Source of the DNA: Gallionella sp.
GTDB taxonomy: Bacteria; Pseudomonadota; Gammaproteobacteria; Burkholderiales; Gallionellaceae
Reading direction: 5' to 3'
DNA: 32,936 nt
Assembly: GCA_030700315.1 (NCBI GenBank)
Contig: JAUYJO010000046.1
Span: 1 to 32,936 of the forward strand
The position numbers and the translations under genes were made by a program. The notes beneath the pieces are model-generated. The model had not been told where the DNA came from. It saw nothing but the letters and a program-made list of their open reading frames with translations, and did not search any database. This document shows positions 1 to 8,657 of the stretch, piece by piece; the stretch's first letter is position 1, and every line of letters begins with the position of its first letter.

Positions 1-120
1 CGCCCCCAGCGGCATGTGCGCGACTCCATCGCGACGCTCCGCCGCTCGATAGCCCGTGCCTTCGCCAACAAACTGCCGCGCTGCCCTTGCTGCGGGGTGT
101 TTGATAGGCATGATCGGATT
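1..120 (+). CDS. 3' end of an unidentified protein, cut by the window edge
   Basis: Frame 1 is open from the first base to a TAA at 118-120 and encodes 39 residues rich in Arg and Ala, with a run like RDSIATLRRSIARAFANK followed by a CPCCG zinc-knuckle-like motif near the end. The composition reads as real protein rather than noise, and the stop overlaps the likely ATG (110) of the following HNH reading frame, as in an operon. I do not recognise the family. Nothing can be said about the missing N-terminal part. A CxCC motif so close to the C terminus may be half of a metal site or may be chance. Confidence 0.4.
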
Positions 121-761
121 TAATGACACAGTCCAATTAGAAACCTTATTAAACAAGGTTATTTCACACGCAGAACTTCCCGAAGAATTTTTTGTATTGA
201 TGCAAAACACTAGCCATCGTGATGCGGCTCGAAAAATTTTGATTGCAGACAACTGGTTTTTTCCAGAAGAAAAAATCAAGCTTCTTGCCATGCTGGGTTT
301 AGATTCAAGTGATTTCGTCCTAGACGGAGAATCGATGCCAGCAGCAAGAGAGGAAGATGTCAAGCAGGGCAGGGATATCAAATTTCGACTTCAAATCGTG
401 CCGCTTTATCACTACTCCTGCGTACTTTGCGGAATCAAGATGCTGCTGCCATCAGGGGTTGCTTTAGTTGAGGCGGCATATTCACCAATTTGCAAAAAGT
501 AAGAATGACGACATTGCAAATGGCATGGCGTTATGCCGTAATCATCACTGGGCATTTGACCAAGGGCTTTGGTCGATAGGCACAAGCTTCGATATAATAG
601 TCGCCTGTGGCAAGTTTGCAGAGCAGGCAACCAATCAAACAGGGTTGATGTTGTATCATTCAAAACAGCTCGATTTTTCATGGCTGCAAATTGAACATCG
701 TCCGAGCCAGATAAATCTGGATTGGCACAGAAGACACAAGTTCATCGGCCATACGCCATGA
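110..761 (+). pseudogene. HNH endonuclease, broken by a single-base frameshift
   Basis: Two reading frames together make one HNH nuclease. The first (from ATG 110, open to 502) carries YSCVLCG, the first cysteine pair, and runs to VEAA. The second frame, from about 475, continues with HIHQF, then DDIANGMALCRNHHWAFD, the second half of the ββα-metal fold. Joining VEAA to HIHQF needs one extra base near 478, so a one-base deletion is the simplest explanation. HNH domains with this motif order often sit at the C terminus of restriction or mobile-element nucleases that cut DNA with a divalent metal. The N-terminal ~100 residues resemble no family I know. The start at 110 was chosen because it overlaps the previous stop; an upstream ATG at 56 is also in frame. 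A sequencing error is possible. Confidence 0.7.
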
Positions 762-997
762 CTGCAGTCTTCCAGCAACTGTCCCACAAAAAACAGGTAG
801 CGCGCATTGAAATTAATGAGGCAGGCAAATCTTGCCTCATCAGCTTTAAAGACGACGAAATTCCGGTATGAAAGCTTCCACCGCTATCGAGGATAGGCGT
901 TTCCACTTTTGAGCTGACCCGCGCGCTTCCAGCCGAGCTGGCGTCCAGCCTGCCGAGCATCGAGCAGATTGAGCGCGAGCTGGGAGAGGAGGTGTGA
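758..997 (+). pseudogene. Small ORF with an in-frame TGA after the HNH gene
   Basis: An ATG at 758 overlaps the HNH stop as ATGA, typical of translational coupling. It opens 37 codons (MTAVFQQLSHKKQVARIEIN...) ending at TGA 869-871. The same frame stays open past that TGA to 995-997 and encodes a helical, acidic tail (TRALPAELASSLPSIEQIERELGE). Tails like this occur at the ends of restriction-type and helicase subunits, but I cannot name the family. The full 79-codon frame may be a gene with a nonsense mutation, or a short 37-residue protein followed by remnant DNA. With the frameshifted HNH gene it suggests a decaying restriction or defence locus. Confidence 0.35.
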
Positions 998-1228
998 GCG
1001 TGATGTTTCACTGGGTTTGTGCCGAATCACTGGCATGAAGATGATGCCGGAATGCTTTATGACCGCCCGGTTCTGGCCTGATAGAATGAACGCTGTTGGA
1101 TGTTCATGTTGCAGGAGTACTGGCAACAGCGTGGAAGTGCAGAATTAACGTATGGCGCGTAGAACGCACTCTACGAAATCATTATTTTTTAACGCAAATT
1201 TGGTTGTGACAGAGATATTGAGGGAAAG
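998..1228. other. Intergenic stretch before metZ, no supported feature
   Basis: No convincing reading frame, RNA or repeat is visible. The last 60 bases become AT-rich (a T run near 1180, then GTTGTGACA) and probably contain the metZ promoter, but no clear -35/-10 pair can be fixed. Confidence 0.4.
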
Positions 1229-2416
1229 ATGAGCGAAACAAAATACCAACCAGAAACCTTGGCGGTGCGCGCGGGCGCGGTGCGTAGCCAGTTCGGCGAA
1301 AACAGCGAGGCGTTATTTCTGACTTCGAGCTTCGTGTTCGAGAGCGCCGCGCAGGCCGCCGCGCGCTTCATCGGCGAACAGCCGGGCAACATTTATTCGC
1401 GCTTCACCAACCCGACCGTGACCATGTTTGAGGAGCGGCTTGCCGCGCTGGAAGGCGCGGAGCAATGTGTCGCTACGGCATCGGGCATGTCGGCGATATT
1501 GGCGTGCGTGATGGGCTTGCTCAAGAGCGGCGACCACATCGTCGCCTCGCAAAGCATTTTCGGCGCGACGGTCAACCTGTTCAACAATATCATCAAAAAA
1601 TTCGGCGTGGAGACGACTTACGTTTCCGCCACCGATGTGTCAGCGTGGCAGGCGGCGGTGCGCCCCAATACCAGATTATTTTTCCTGGAAACGCCGTCCA
1701 ACCCGCTCACCGAGATTTCCGATATCGCCGCGATTGCTGCGGTGGCGAAGGGTTGCGGCGCGCTGCTGGCGGTGGACAACTGCTTCTGCACGCCGATCTT
1801 GCAGCGTCCGCTGGAACTGGGCGCGGACATCGTGATCCAGTCCGCGACCAAGTATATCGACGGGCAAGGGCGCGTGCTGGGCGGCGCGGTGCTGGGCAGC
1901 AGGAAGAATATGGAAGGCGTGTACGGTTTTCTGCGCACCGCCGGGCCGACGCTGAGTGCGTTCAACGCCTGGGTATTGCTGAAGGGGTTGGAGACCCTCA
2001 AGCTGCGCATGGACGCGCACAGCGCCAATGCGCTGGAACTGGCGCGCTGGCTGGAAGCGCAGCCCAATGTGGCGCGGGTTTTTTACCCGGGCCTGCCGTC
2101 GCATCCCCAACATCAATTGGCGATGAAACAACAGAAAACCGGCGGCGGCATCGTGTCGTTCGAAGTCGCTTCGTCCCCGGGGAGCGGCAAAGAAGCCGCA
2201 TGGCGCGTGATCGACAACACGCGGATGATCTCGATTACCGCCAACCTTGGCGACACCAAGAGCACCATCACCCACCCGGCCAGCACCACGCACGGGCGCA
2301 TTTCGCCGGAGGCGCGCGCGGCCGCAGGCATCACGGACGGCCTGATCCGCATCGCGGTCGGGCTGGAGGCGGTGGTCGATATTCAAAACGATCTGGCGCG
2401 TGGCTTGGGTAACTGA
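1229..2416 (+). CDS. metZ: O-succinylhomoserine sulfhydrylase
   Basis: A 395-residue Cys/Met-metabolism PLP enzyme of fold type I. It is expected to make homocysteine from O-succinylhomoserine and sulfide, the direct sulfhydrylation route to methionine, in the cytosol. Visible marks are YSRFTNPTVTMFEERLAALEG near the N terminus, the ATASGMSAI cofactor loop, the AVDNCFCTP strand, and QSATKYIDGQGRVLGG, where the Lys forms the Schiff base. The C-terminal NLGDTKSTITHPASTTH segment is typical of the family. Length matches MetZ (about 390-400). The ATG is preceded by GAGGGAAAG at good spacing. Related MetB and MetC enzymes share the fold; the GQGRVLGG segment favours MetZ. An 81-bp palindromic repeat follows immediately. 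Confidence 0.93.
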   Translation: MSETKYQPETLAVRAGAVRSQFGENSEALFLTSSFVFESAAQAAARFIGEQPGNIYSRFTNPTVTMFEERLAALEGAEQCVATASGMSAILACVMGLLKSGDHIVASQSIFGATVNLFNNIIKKFGVETTYVSATDVSAWQAAVRPNTRLFFLETPSNPLTEISDIAAIAAVAKGCGALLAVDNCFCTPILQRPLELGADIVIQSATKYIDGQGRVLGGAVLGSRKNMEGVYGFLRTAGPTLSAFNAWVLLKGLETLKLRMDAHSANALELARWLEAQPNVARVFYPGLPSHPQHQLAMKQQKTGGGIVSFEVASSPGSGKEAAWRVIDNTRMISITANLGDTKSTITHPASTTHGRISPEARAAAGITDGLIRIAVGLEAVVDIQNDLARGLGN

Positions 2417-2434
2417 TATGCAACGAAGAAACCA

Positions 2435-2515
2435 GGTAGGATGGGCACGTTTTTTGTGCCCACGCGATCAGCGAAGGTTATTTCCGCGTGGGCACAAAAA
2501 TGTGCCCACCCTACC
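2435..2515. repeat. 81-bp double-hairpin palindromic repeat
   Basis: The two halves, starting GGTAGGATGGGCACG and ending TGTGCCCACCCTACC, are near-perfect reverse complements. Each half contains its own GGGCAC/GTGCCC hairpin separated by a T or A run, so the whole can fold as one long stem or as two small stems. It fills the gap between the metZ stop and pncC. The arrangement is that of a REP or MITE-like dispersed element. Similar GTGGGCAC-type repeats are common in Nitrosomonadales genomes as I remember them, but I could not count copies. Confidence 0.8.
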
Positions 2516-2521
2516 AGTCTG

Positions 2522-3013
2522 ATGGATATTCTGGCGGCACAAGTCGGCGGGGCACTGAAAGCGCACGGGCTGATGCTGGCAACGGCGGAATCCTGCACCG
2601 GCGGCGGCGTGGCGCAGGCCATTACCGACGTGGCGGGCAGTTCGGCATGGTTCGAGCGCGGCTTTGTCACTTATTCAAACCTGTCGAAGCAGCAGATGCT
2701 GGACGTGAGCGAAGCGACACTCATGCAGCATGGCGCAGTGTCCGAGGCGGTGGTGCGCGAGATGGTGGGAGGCGCGCTGGCCAACAGCGCGGCGCAAGTG
2801 GCGTTGGCGGTAAGCGGCATCGCCGGGCCGGAGGGCGGCACGCCGGACAAGCCGGTCGGCACGGTGTGGTTCGCCTGGGGCATCAAGAACGGAGCGCTGT
2901 ACGCGCAACGCCATCAGGTCGGTGGCGGTCGCACCGAAGTGCGCGCCCAATCGGTGCATATCGCCTTGCAGGGGGTACTGGATATACTGGCGGCGCGTAC
3001 GCTGGTAGCGTAA
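2522..3013 (+). CDS. pncC: CinA-family nicotinamide-nucleotide amidohydrolase (PncC)
   Basis: A 163-residue stand-alone CinA C-terminal domain. PncC deamidates nicotinamide mononucleotide to nicotinate mononucleotide and recycles pyridine nucleotides. The motif TAESCTGGGVAQAIT contains the catalytic Ser, and VSGIAGPEGGTPDKPVGTVWFA is the conserved C-terminal signature. The frame is also open upstream through the palindromic repeat to an ATG at 2441, but the 27 extra residues would be repeat-encoded. The start at 2522 (MDILAAQVGG) matches the normal family N terminus. Its place just before recA is a common proteobacterial order (cinA-recA). No strong Shine-Dalgarno is visible because the repeat abuts the start. 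Confidence 0.92.
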   Translation: MDILAAQVGGALKAHGLMLATAESCTGGGVAQAITDVAGSSAWFERGFVTYSNLSKQQMLDVSEATLMQHGAVSEAVVREMVGGALANSAAQVALAVSGIAGPEGGTPDKPVGTVWFAWGIKNGALYAQRHQVGGGRTEVRAQSVHIALQGVLDILAARTLVA

Positions 3014-3014
3014 G

Positions 3015-3209
3015 TCAGGCCAGAATATCGATGCTGTTTCCCAGGTTGGGCGGGTTGCTTGCTACGGGCTGAGGCAAAGCTTGCAATAACTGGGCGGCAG
3101 TTTGAGCTTTGATGTTCATGGCTTTCTTCAACACCGAGAGACTGACCGCATCGCTGTTCTTTGTCTGGCTAAGGGCGGACGACATACTTGCGACGTTTCC
3201 AATATCCAT
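3015..3209 (-). CDS. YjfB-like putative motility protein
   Basis: A 64-residue protein starting MDIGNVASMSSALSQ, followed by VSLSVLKKAMNIKAQTAAQLLQAL. This pattern fits the small YjfB family, annotated as putative motility proteins in flagellated bacteria. The assignment rests on the spacing of short helices and the conserved LSVLKKAM-like core; the family's biochemical role is unknown. A good ribosome site (AAGGAG, six bases from ATG) precedes the start. It converges with pncC (stop codons nearly touch) and is divergent from recA, so its promoter shares the recA upstream region. Confidence 0.75.
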   Translation of the reverse strand: MDIGNVASMSSALSQTKNSDAVSLSVLKKAMNIKAQTAAQLLQALPQPVASNPPNLGNSIDILA

Positions 3210-3219
3210 GATGGGCTCC

Positions 3220-3311
3220 TTGACTATTCCAACGGTAACCATTATAGGCGACATATTGGTGGGATGACAATATAGGGTTCGTAGCCTCAAATACCCCGCT
3301 GATTGCGGGGT
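3220..3311 (+). promoter_or_regulatory. Candidate recA promoter and leader dyads
   Basis: TTGACT (3220-3225) and TTATAG (3242-3247), 16 bases apart, form a plausible sigma-70 promoter giving a leader of about 105 bases. The leader holds a dyad ATATTG-N9-CAATAT (3253-3273) and a hairpin with 7-bp arms ACCCCGC/GCGGGGT (3293-3311). A direct repeat GTGCAATA occurs just beyond, at 3319 and 3331. No CTGT-N8-ACAG LexA box is visible. Confidence 0.4.
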
Positions 3312-3359
3312 GAGGAGTGTGCAATAATTCGTGCAATATTTTATAAGGGGGAAACGCAA

Positions 3360-4446
<1,087 letters not shown>

Positions 4447-4463
<17 letters not shown>

Positions 4464-4974
4464 GCTAAGCTTGCGCGCGCGCGCCCTGCAATATCTGGCG
4501 CGCCGCGAATACAGCCGCACCGAGCTGCGCGGCAAGCTGTTGCCGCACCTTAAAAGGAGTGAGGGTTTCGGGCAGCCATTTGATTCTTCTGGTGACTCCT
4601 CTGGCGATTCCCCCGGTGATTCCTTTGGGTTTGCCGATCTGGATGCGCTGCTGGATGATTTGACGGCGCGCGGCTGGCTGTCGGATGTTCGCGCTGCCAC
4701 ACAATTGTTGCACGCTAAACGCAACCGTTTCGGCACTCAGCGTATCGCCCATGATCTGCGCCAAAAAGGTATCCCGGAAGAATTAGTCAGTGCCGCGTTG
4801 CCCGCATTGAGAGAAAGCGAGTTGGAGGCCGCACGCAGCGTGTGGCAACGGAAATTTGGCGCTCTGCCGCAGGATGCCAAAGAAAAGGCCAGGCAAATGC
4901 GCTTCCTGCAATCGCGCGGGTTCGGGTTCGAGGTAATTTTTCAGGTGCTGAGAATTTCTGGTGCCGAAGATTGA
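4447..4974 (+). CDS. recX: Regulatory protein RecX
   Basis: RecX binds RecA filaments and limits their extension. Helical repeats are visible: [22 protein letters not shown], then [40 protein letters not shown], then the C-terminal [21 protein letters not shown]. The start is uncertain: GTG 4447 (used here, 175 residues), TTG 4471, or an ATG at 4357 deep inside recA are all in frame. Any choice at or before 4447 overlaps recA, suggesting coupled translation. Unusual is a low-complexity insert of four [19 protein letters not shown] units (about 4582-4629) made of 12-base repeats between the first and second helical blocks. Members of the family are normally about 150 residues. Confidence 0.88.
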
Positions 4975-5050
4975 TGGGGTCGGCTATATTGCGCTACGGG
5001 TGCTATGCGTTTTTCTCCTTCACCCCTTGCATGAGGAAGGCTGGGGGGGG

Positions 5051-5163
5051 TACCCCCCTTTGAAAAAGGGGGGCAGGGGGATTCACAGCAGGTGGCGAGA
5101 GAGCTGCGCACTTCAAATCCCCCTCGGCCCCCTCGCAAGCTCTCCCCCTTTTACAAAGGGGGA
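5051..5163. repeat. G/C-run inverted-repeat element
   Basis: The left end holds TACCCCCCTTTGAAAAAGG followed by GGGGCAGGGGGATT. The right end (5115-5163) holds AAATCCCCCTCGGCCCCC and then CCCCCTTTTACAAAGGGGG, in inverted order. The core is about 30 bases. Elements with CCCCCTTT-N-AAAGGGGG ends are widespread intergenic repeats in bacteria and behave like non-autonomous elements. It has no coding content. Confidence 0.65.
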
Positions 5164-5362
5164 AGCGAAGTGCTCGGCGCGCAGGGGTGGTTGGACGTTG
5201 GTATTTTGCGGGGGAGTTTTTTCGACCTGAATAGTTGCGTCCAGTCGTTTATTGTTGCATATGAGGCCGATAAACGACATTCGCCATGGATTTTAACGAC
5301 CGCTTCATTTATCATGCAGCGTCGATTGAAAGTGAAAAAATTGCTGTAAGCATGAAAGAATT
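5164..5362. other. Intergenic stretch before ffs
   Basis: No gene is visible. A 9-bp dyad GTCGTTTAT (5244-5252) and ATAAACGAC (5270-5278) lies here. TTGAAA at 5326 is a possible -35 for the SRP RNA, but the matching -10 is weak (TAAGCA or CATGAA). Confidence 0.35.
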
Positions 5363-5458
5363 GGCGGGCCTCCCCGCATTGCAGATTGGTGAACCTGGTC
5401 AGATCCGGAAGGAAGCAGCCACAGTCAATTACTGCAAGTGCCGGGGGTAAGGCTCGCC
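5363..5458 (+). ncRNA. ffs: 4.5S signal recognition particle RNA, small bacterial type
   Basis: The universally conserved domain IV is intact: GGTGAACCTGGTCAG, then ATCCGGAAGGAAGCAGCCACAG, with the GGAA tetraloop and the asymmetric AGCA/ACAG internal loop that binds Ffh M domain. The outer stem pairs GGCGGGCCT (5363-5371) with AGGCTCGCC (5450-5458), one G-U pair. The length of about 96 nt fits the small 4.5S form of Gram-negative bacteria. It works with Ffh to deliver membrane and secreted proteins. Location just upstream of dnaX is a classic neighbourhood. Exact ends are estimated from the pairing. Confidence 0.93.
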
Positions 5459-5482
5459 TCCTAATTTGGGCCGGGAGGGGCG

Positions 5483-6013
5483 ATGAAGAAAATTTGCTGG
5501 CTGATAAGCACGCTGTTTTTGAGTTGTAATGCACTTGCCGTGGACAGTGTGTCGGTTGAATATGGCAATGGCGACGCGGCCGATATGGCGCGCGCCGGGG
5601 TGTCGTGGAACTGGGATAAACAGTGGTTTACCGACGGGGATTGGCTGGTGGCCGGCTTCTGGGAGGCATCACTGGGCACTTGGCGCGGCCATAGTGTGAC
5701 CGGTGGCAACCAGACTGTGACGGATGTGGGTTTGACGCCAGTATTCCGTTTGCAGCAGAAAAAACCGGGCGAGTTTGCGCCTTATGCGGAAGCCGCCATC
5801 GGTTTTCACCTGATTACGCCGACTCTTATTTACGCCAACCGACGTTTTGGCAGTACTTTCCAGTTTGGCGACCATGTCGGGCTCGGCGTGCGTTTTGGCG
5901 GTCATCGGCAGTTCGATTTGGGTTATCGCTTCCAGCATCTTTCCAACGGCGGCCTCAAAAAGCCGAATCAGGGCATCAATTTCAACCAGATCCGTTTTGC
6001 CTACCATTTCTAG
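5483..6013 (+). CDS. pagL: Lipid A 3-O-deacylase, PagL-like outer-membrane protein
   Basis: A 176-residue protein with a signal peptide (MKKICWLISTLFLSCNALA) and a β-barrel pattern of alternating residues ending in aromatic Phe (FAYHF), the usual barrel-assembly signal. The C-terminal segment GYRFQHLSNGGLKKPN carries the His-x-Ser pair of the PagL active site. PagL removes the 3-position acyl chain from lipid A in the outer membrane and alters recognition and permeability. The start follows GGGAGGGG directly after the SRP RNA gene, so it may be co-transcribed with it. It is inserted between ffs and dnaX, which are more often adjacent. Substrate position is inferred from family only. Confidence 0.85.
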   Translation: MKKICWLISTLFLSCNALAVDSVSVEYGNGDAADMARAGVSWNWDKQWFTDGDWLVAGFWEASLGTWRGHSVTGGNQTVTDVGLTPVFRLQQKKPGEFAPYAEAAIGFHLITPTLIYANRRFGSTFQFGDHVGLGVRFGGHRQFDLGYRFQHLSNGGLKKPNQGINFNQIRFAYHF

Positions 6014-6024
6014 GGCGGTGTAAC

Positions 6025-7671
6025 TTGTCAGCCACAACGGTACTCGCGCGCAAATGGCGGCCCAGGACTTTCGCGCAATTGGCGGGGCAGGAGCATGTCG
6101 TCAAGGCGCTGAGCAATGCGCTCACGCAGAACCGCCTGCATCACGCCTATCTGTTCACCGGCACACGCGGGGTGGGCAAGACCACCATCGCGCGCATCTT
6201 CGCCAAATCGCTGAATTGCATTAACGGCATCACCGCGACGCCGTGCGGAGAGTGCAGCGCCTGCAAGGAAATCGACAGCGGTCGATTCGTCGATCTGATC
6301 GAACTCGATGCCGCGTCGAATACCGGCGTGGACAACATGCGCGAGCTGCTAGAGAATGCCATGTATGCGCCGACGATGGCGCGTTTTAAGGTGTATATCA
6401 TCGACGAAGTACACATGTTGTCGAAGGGTGCGTTCAATGCGATGCTGAAGACGCTGGAGGAGCCGCCGGGGCATGTGAAATTCATCCTCGCCACCACCGA
6501 TCCCCAGAAGGTGCCGGTCACGGTGCTGTCGCGCTGCCTGCAATTTAATCTGAAACAACTGCCACCCGCTTTGATTGCTTCGCATTTGCAGTATGTGCTG
6601 GAGCAGGAGCAAATTTCCTTTGAACTGGCGGCGGTCAACCTGATTGCCCGTGCCGCGCAGGGCAGCATGCGCGATGCGCTGAGCCTGATGGACCAGGCAA
6701 TCGCTTTTTCTGCCGGCAAGGTGGATGAGGCGGTGGTGCGCACCATGCTGGGTGCGATAGACCAGGGTTATTTGTTCGATTTGCTGGAGGCGCTGCACGG
6801 CCAGGATGGCGCGGCATTGCTTGAAATTGCCGACAACATGGCGGCGCGCAGCGTGGCATTTGATGCGGCGTTGCAGGAGCTGGCGACCTTGTTGCATCGC
6901 ATCGCGCTGGCGCAGACCGTGCCGCAGGCGATTACCGATGACGAGCCGGAACGGGCGCGCTTGCTGGAGCTGGCGCAGGCGTTTACGCCGGAAAATACGC
7001 AATTGTTCTACCAGATCGCCATCCACGGGCGCGACGAAATCGACCTGGCACCCGATGAATATGCCGGTTTTACCATGACGCTGTTGCGCATGTTGGCGTT
7101 TGCGCCGGCCAAGGGCGGGTTGCCGCCAACCGTTGCAGTTTCTGCCGTTGCCGTACAACCGAATGTGCGCCCGGCGACGGGCAAGGCTGCGTCGACCGGG
7201 AAATTCGTGGAAGCTGCAGTGACACCAGTTTCAGCCGGTCACGTTTCGCCCGATGTGTCGCACAATTCGGGCAATAAGGTTGCACCGGCAGGCCAGCCGG
7301 ATTGGGCGACTTTGCTGGCGCAGTTGAACGTGCAAGGCATGGCGCAGCAACTGGCGAAAAACTGTACATTGGAAGGCCTCTCGGACCAGCAGATTACCCT
7401 GTGTCTGGCGCAGGAGCACAAGCACCTCCAGACAAAAATGGCAACCGATAAGCTGCAAGCGGCGCTGAACGATTATTTTGTCAGGCCGATCAAGCTGAAT
7501 ATCGTGTCCGGTAAAGTGGAATCCGCCACGCCGGCCGTGGTTGAGCAGGAAACCAAGCAACTCAGGCAGCAGCAGGCGAACGACTCGATTACACAGGATC
7601 GTTTTGTGCGCGAGGCACAGGCGGAGCTGGATGCCGATCTGGTTCTGGAATCGATTAAACCAATACAATAA
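6025..7671 (+). CDS. dnaX: DNA polymerase III subunits tau/gamma
   Basis: A 548-residue clamp-loader ATPase. Visible are Walker A GTRGVGKTT (about residues 45-53), a four-cysteine zinc module (CINGITATPCGECSAC), Walker B IIDEVHML, sensor 1 (LATTDPQKVPVTVLSRC, with the SRC arginine finger) and the GSMRDALSLMDQ helix. A Pro/Ala/Val-rich linker (about 365-425) is followed by a C-terminal domain that binds the polymerase α subunit. It starts at a TTG (TTGTCAGCC) 11 bases after pagL; no ATG matches the family N terminus. No A-AAA-AAG slippery site was seen, so a gamma product by frameshifting is not indicated. YbaB and RecR follow as in most proteobacteria. Confidence 0.96.
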   Translation: MSATTVLARKWRPRTFAQLAGQEHVVKALSNALTQNRLHHAYLFTGTRGVGKTTIARIFAKSLNCINGITATPCGECSACKEIDSGRFVDLIELDAASNTGVDNMRELLENAMYAPTMARFKVYIIDEVHMLSKGAFNAMLKTLEEPPGHVKFILATTDPQKVPVTVLSRCLQFNLKQLPPALIASHLQYVLEQEQISFELAAVNLIARAAQGSMRDALSLMDQAIAFSAGKVDEAVVRTMLGAIDQGYLFDLLEALHGQDGAALLEIADNMAARSVAFDAALQELATLLHRIALAQTVPQAITDDEPERARLLELAQAFTPENTQLFYQIAIHGRDEIDLAPDEYAGFTMTLLRMLAFAPAKGGLPPTVAVSAVAVQPNVRPATGKAASTGKFVEAAVTPVSAGHVSPDVSHNSGNKVAPAGQPDWATLLAQLNVQGMAQQLAKNCTLEGLSDQQITLCLAQEHKHLQTKMATDKLQAALNDYFVRPIKLNIVSGKVESATPAVVEQETKQLRQQQANDSITQDRFVREAQAELDADLVLESIKPIQ

Positions 7672-7689
7672 ATGCAGGAGGATTGAGCG

Positions 7690-8016
7690 ATGATGAAGGG
7701 CGGATTGGGCGGGTTGATGAAGCAGGCGCAGCAAATGCAGCAGAACATGCAGAAGGCGCAGGCGGAATTGGCGACCGTGGAAGTGGAAGGCCTGGCAGGC
7801 TCCGGCATGGTCAAGGTGATGATGACTTGCGCGCATGAAGTGCGGCGCGTGTCGCTGGATGACAGCTTGTTGTCAGACGACAAGGAAATGCTGGAAGACC
7901 TGATCGTGCTGGCGCTAAACGATGCGATGAAAAAGGCGGAAGCTGTTTCGCAGCAGCGCATGAGCGGTTTTACCGCCAGCATGGGTTTGCCGCCCGGGGT
8001 GAAATTACCGTTTTGA
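7690..8016 (+). CDS. ybaB: YbaB/EbfC nucleoid-associated protein
   Basis: A 108-residue member of the YbaB family, small dimeric DNA-binding proteins of the nucleoid. It begins [24 protein letters not shown], then has the central β segment [28 protein letters not shown] and the helix [22 protein letters not shown] sits ideally before the ATG at 7690; a second ATG at 7693 is possible. It lies 18 bases after dnaX and touches recR, which supports one dnaX-ybaB-recR operon. Its exact role is only partly known; it is usually linked to recombination genes. Confidence 0.95.
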   Translation: MMKGGLGGLMKQAQQMQQNMQKAQAELATVEVEGLAGSGMVKVMMTCAHEVRRVSLDDSLLSDDKEMLEDLIVLALNDAMKKAEAVSQQRMSGFTASMGLPPGVKLPF

Positions 8017-8657
8017 TGCACGCCACTTTTGTGATGCCTTCACGGGTGATGCCTTCCCGGGTGATGCCTTCCCATCTGGATGAATTGATTGCGGCGCTGC
8101 GCTGTTTGCCGGGTGTCGGGCCGAAATCCGCGCAACGCATGGCTTATCATCTGTTGCAGCGCGACCGTGCCGGTGCGTTGCGTCTGGCGCAATCGCTGGA
8201 GCTGGCCGCCAGCAATATCCGCCACTGCGGTAAGTGCAATAACTTTTCCGAGCAGGAAGTATGCGCGTTGTGCGCGTCGGCCAAACGCGATGCGAGCCTG
8301 CTGTGCGTGGTGGAAATGCCCGCCGATTTGCTGATGATGGAGCAAACGCAGTGTTATCGTGGCATGTACTTTGTGTTGATGGGCAGACTGTCGCCGCTGG
8401 ACGGCATCGGCGCGAAAGAACTGCATTTCGACCGCTTGGTCAGGCGTGTGCAGGAGCATCCCTGTGAAGTGATCCTGGCGACCAACTTCACCGTGGAGGG
8501 GGATGCGACGGCGCATTATCTGGCGAGCTTGTTGCAGGCGCAGGGCGTCAAGGTGTCGCGTATCGCGCGCGGCTTGCCGGTGGGCGGCGAATTGGAGCAG
8601 GTGGATAGCGGCACATTGGCGCAAGCTATGCTGGAAAGACGCGAGGTTTTGGCATGA
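8016..8657 (+). CDS. recR: Recombination mediator RecR
   Basis: Works with RecF and RecO to load RecA on SSB-covered gaps. Visible are the helix-hairpin-helix [20 protein letters not shown], the four-cysteine zinc finger [16 protein letters not shown] and the Toprim region [14 protein letters not shown] through [12 protein letters not shown] and [18 protein letters not shown]. The ATG at 8016 overlaps the ybaB stop as TGATG, giving 213 residues. The first part is odd: three tandem 15-base units (8031-8075) give [15 protein letters not shown], each with GTG and ATG start codons. The third unit, [17 protein letters not shown], aligns with the normal N terminus, so initiation may use any of the copies. 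Confidence 0.95.
   Translation: MHATFVMPSRVMPSRVMPSHLDELIAALRCLPGVGPKSAQRMAYHLLQRDRAGALRLAQSLELAASNIRHCGKCNNFSEQEVCALCASAKRDASLLCVVEMPADLLMMEQTQCYRGMYFVLMGRLSPLDGIGAKELHFDRLVRRVQEHPCEVILATNFTVEGDATAHYLASLLQAQGVKVSRIARGLPVGGELEQVDSGTLAQAMLERREVLA
8031..8075 (+). repeat. Triple 15-base tandem repeat at the recR start
   Basis: Three copies of GTGATGCCTTCMCGG-type units begin at 8031, 8046 and 8061; the last ends CCAT. Each unit keeps the reading frame and offers an ATG. Slippage would change the N-terminal length in steps of five residues without breaking RecR. Confidence 0.85.

Noticed and set aside
2488-3072. A 194-codon frame running across pncC in another phase
   Set aside because: It is Arg/Gly-rich shadow sequence of the GC-rich pncC gene and has no family features; pncC itself shows all its motifs.
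5244-5278. 9-bp dyad upstream of ffs as a terminator
   Set aside because: The loop is 17 bases, the stem is AT-rich and no T tract follows.
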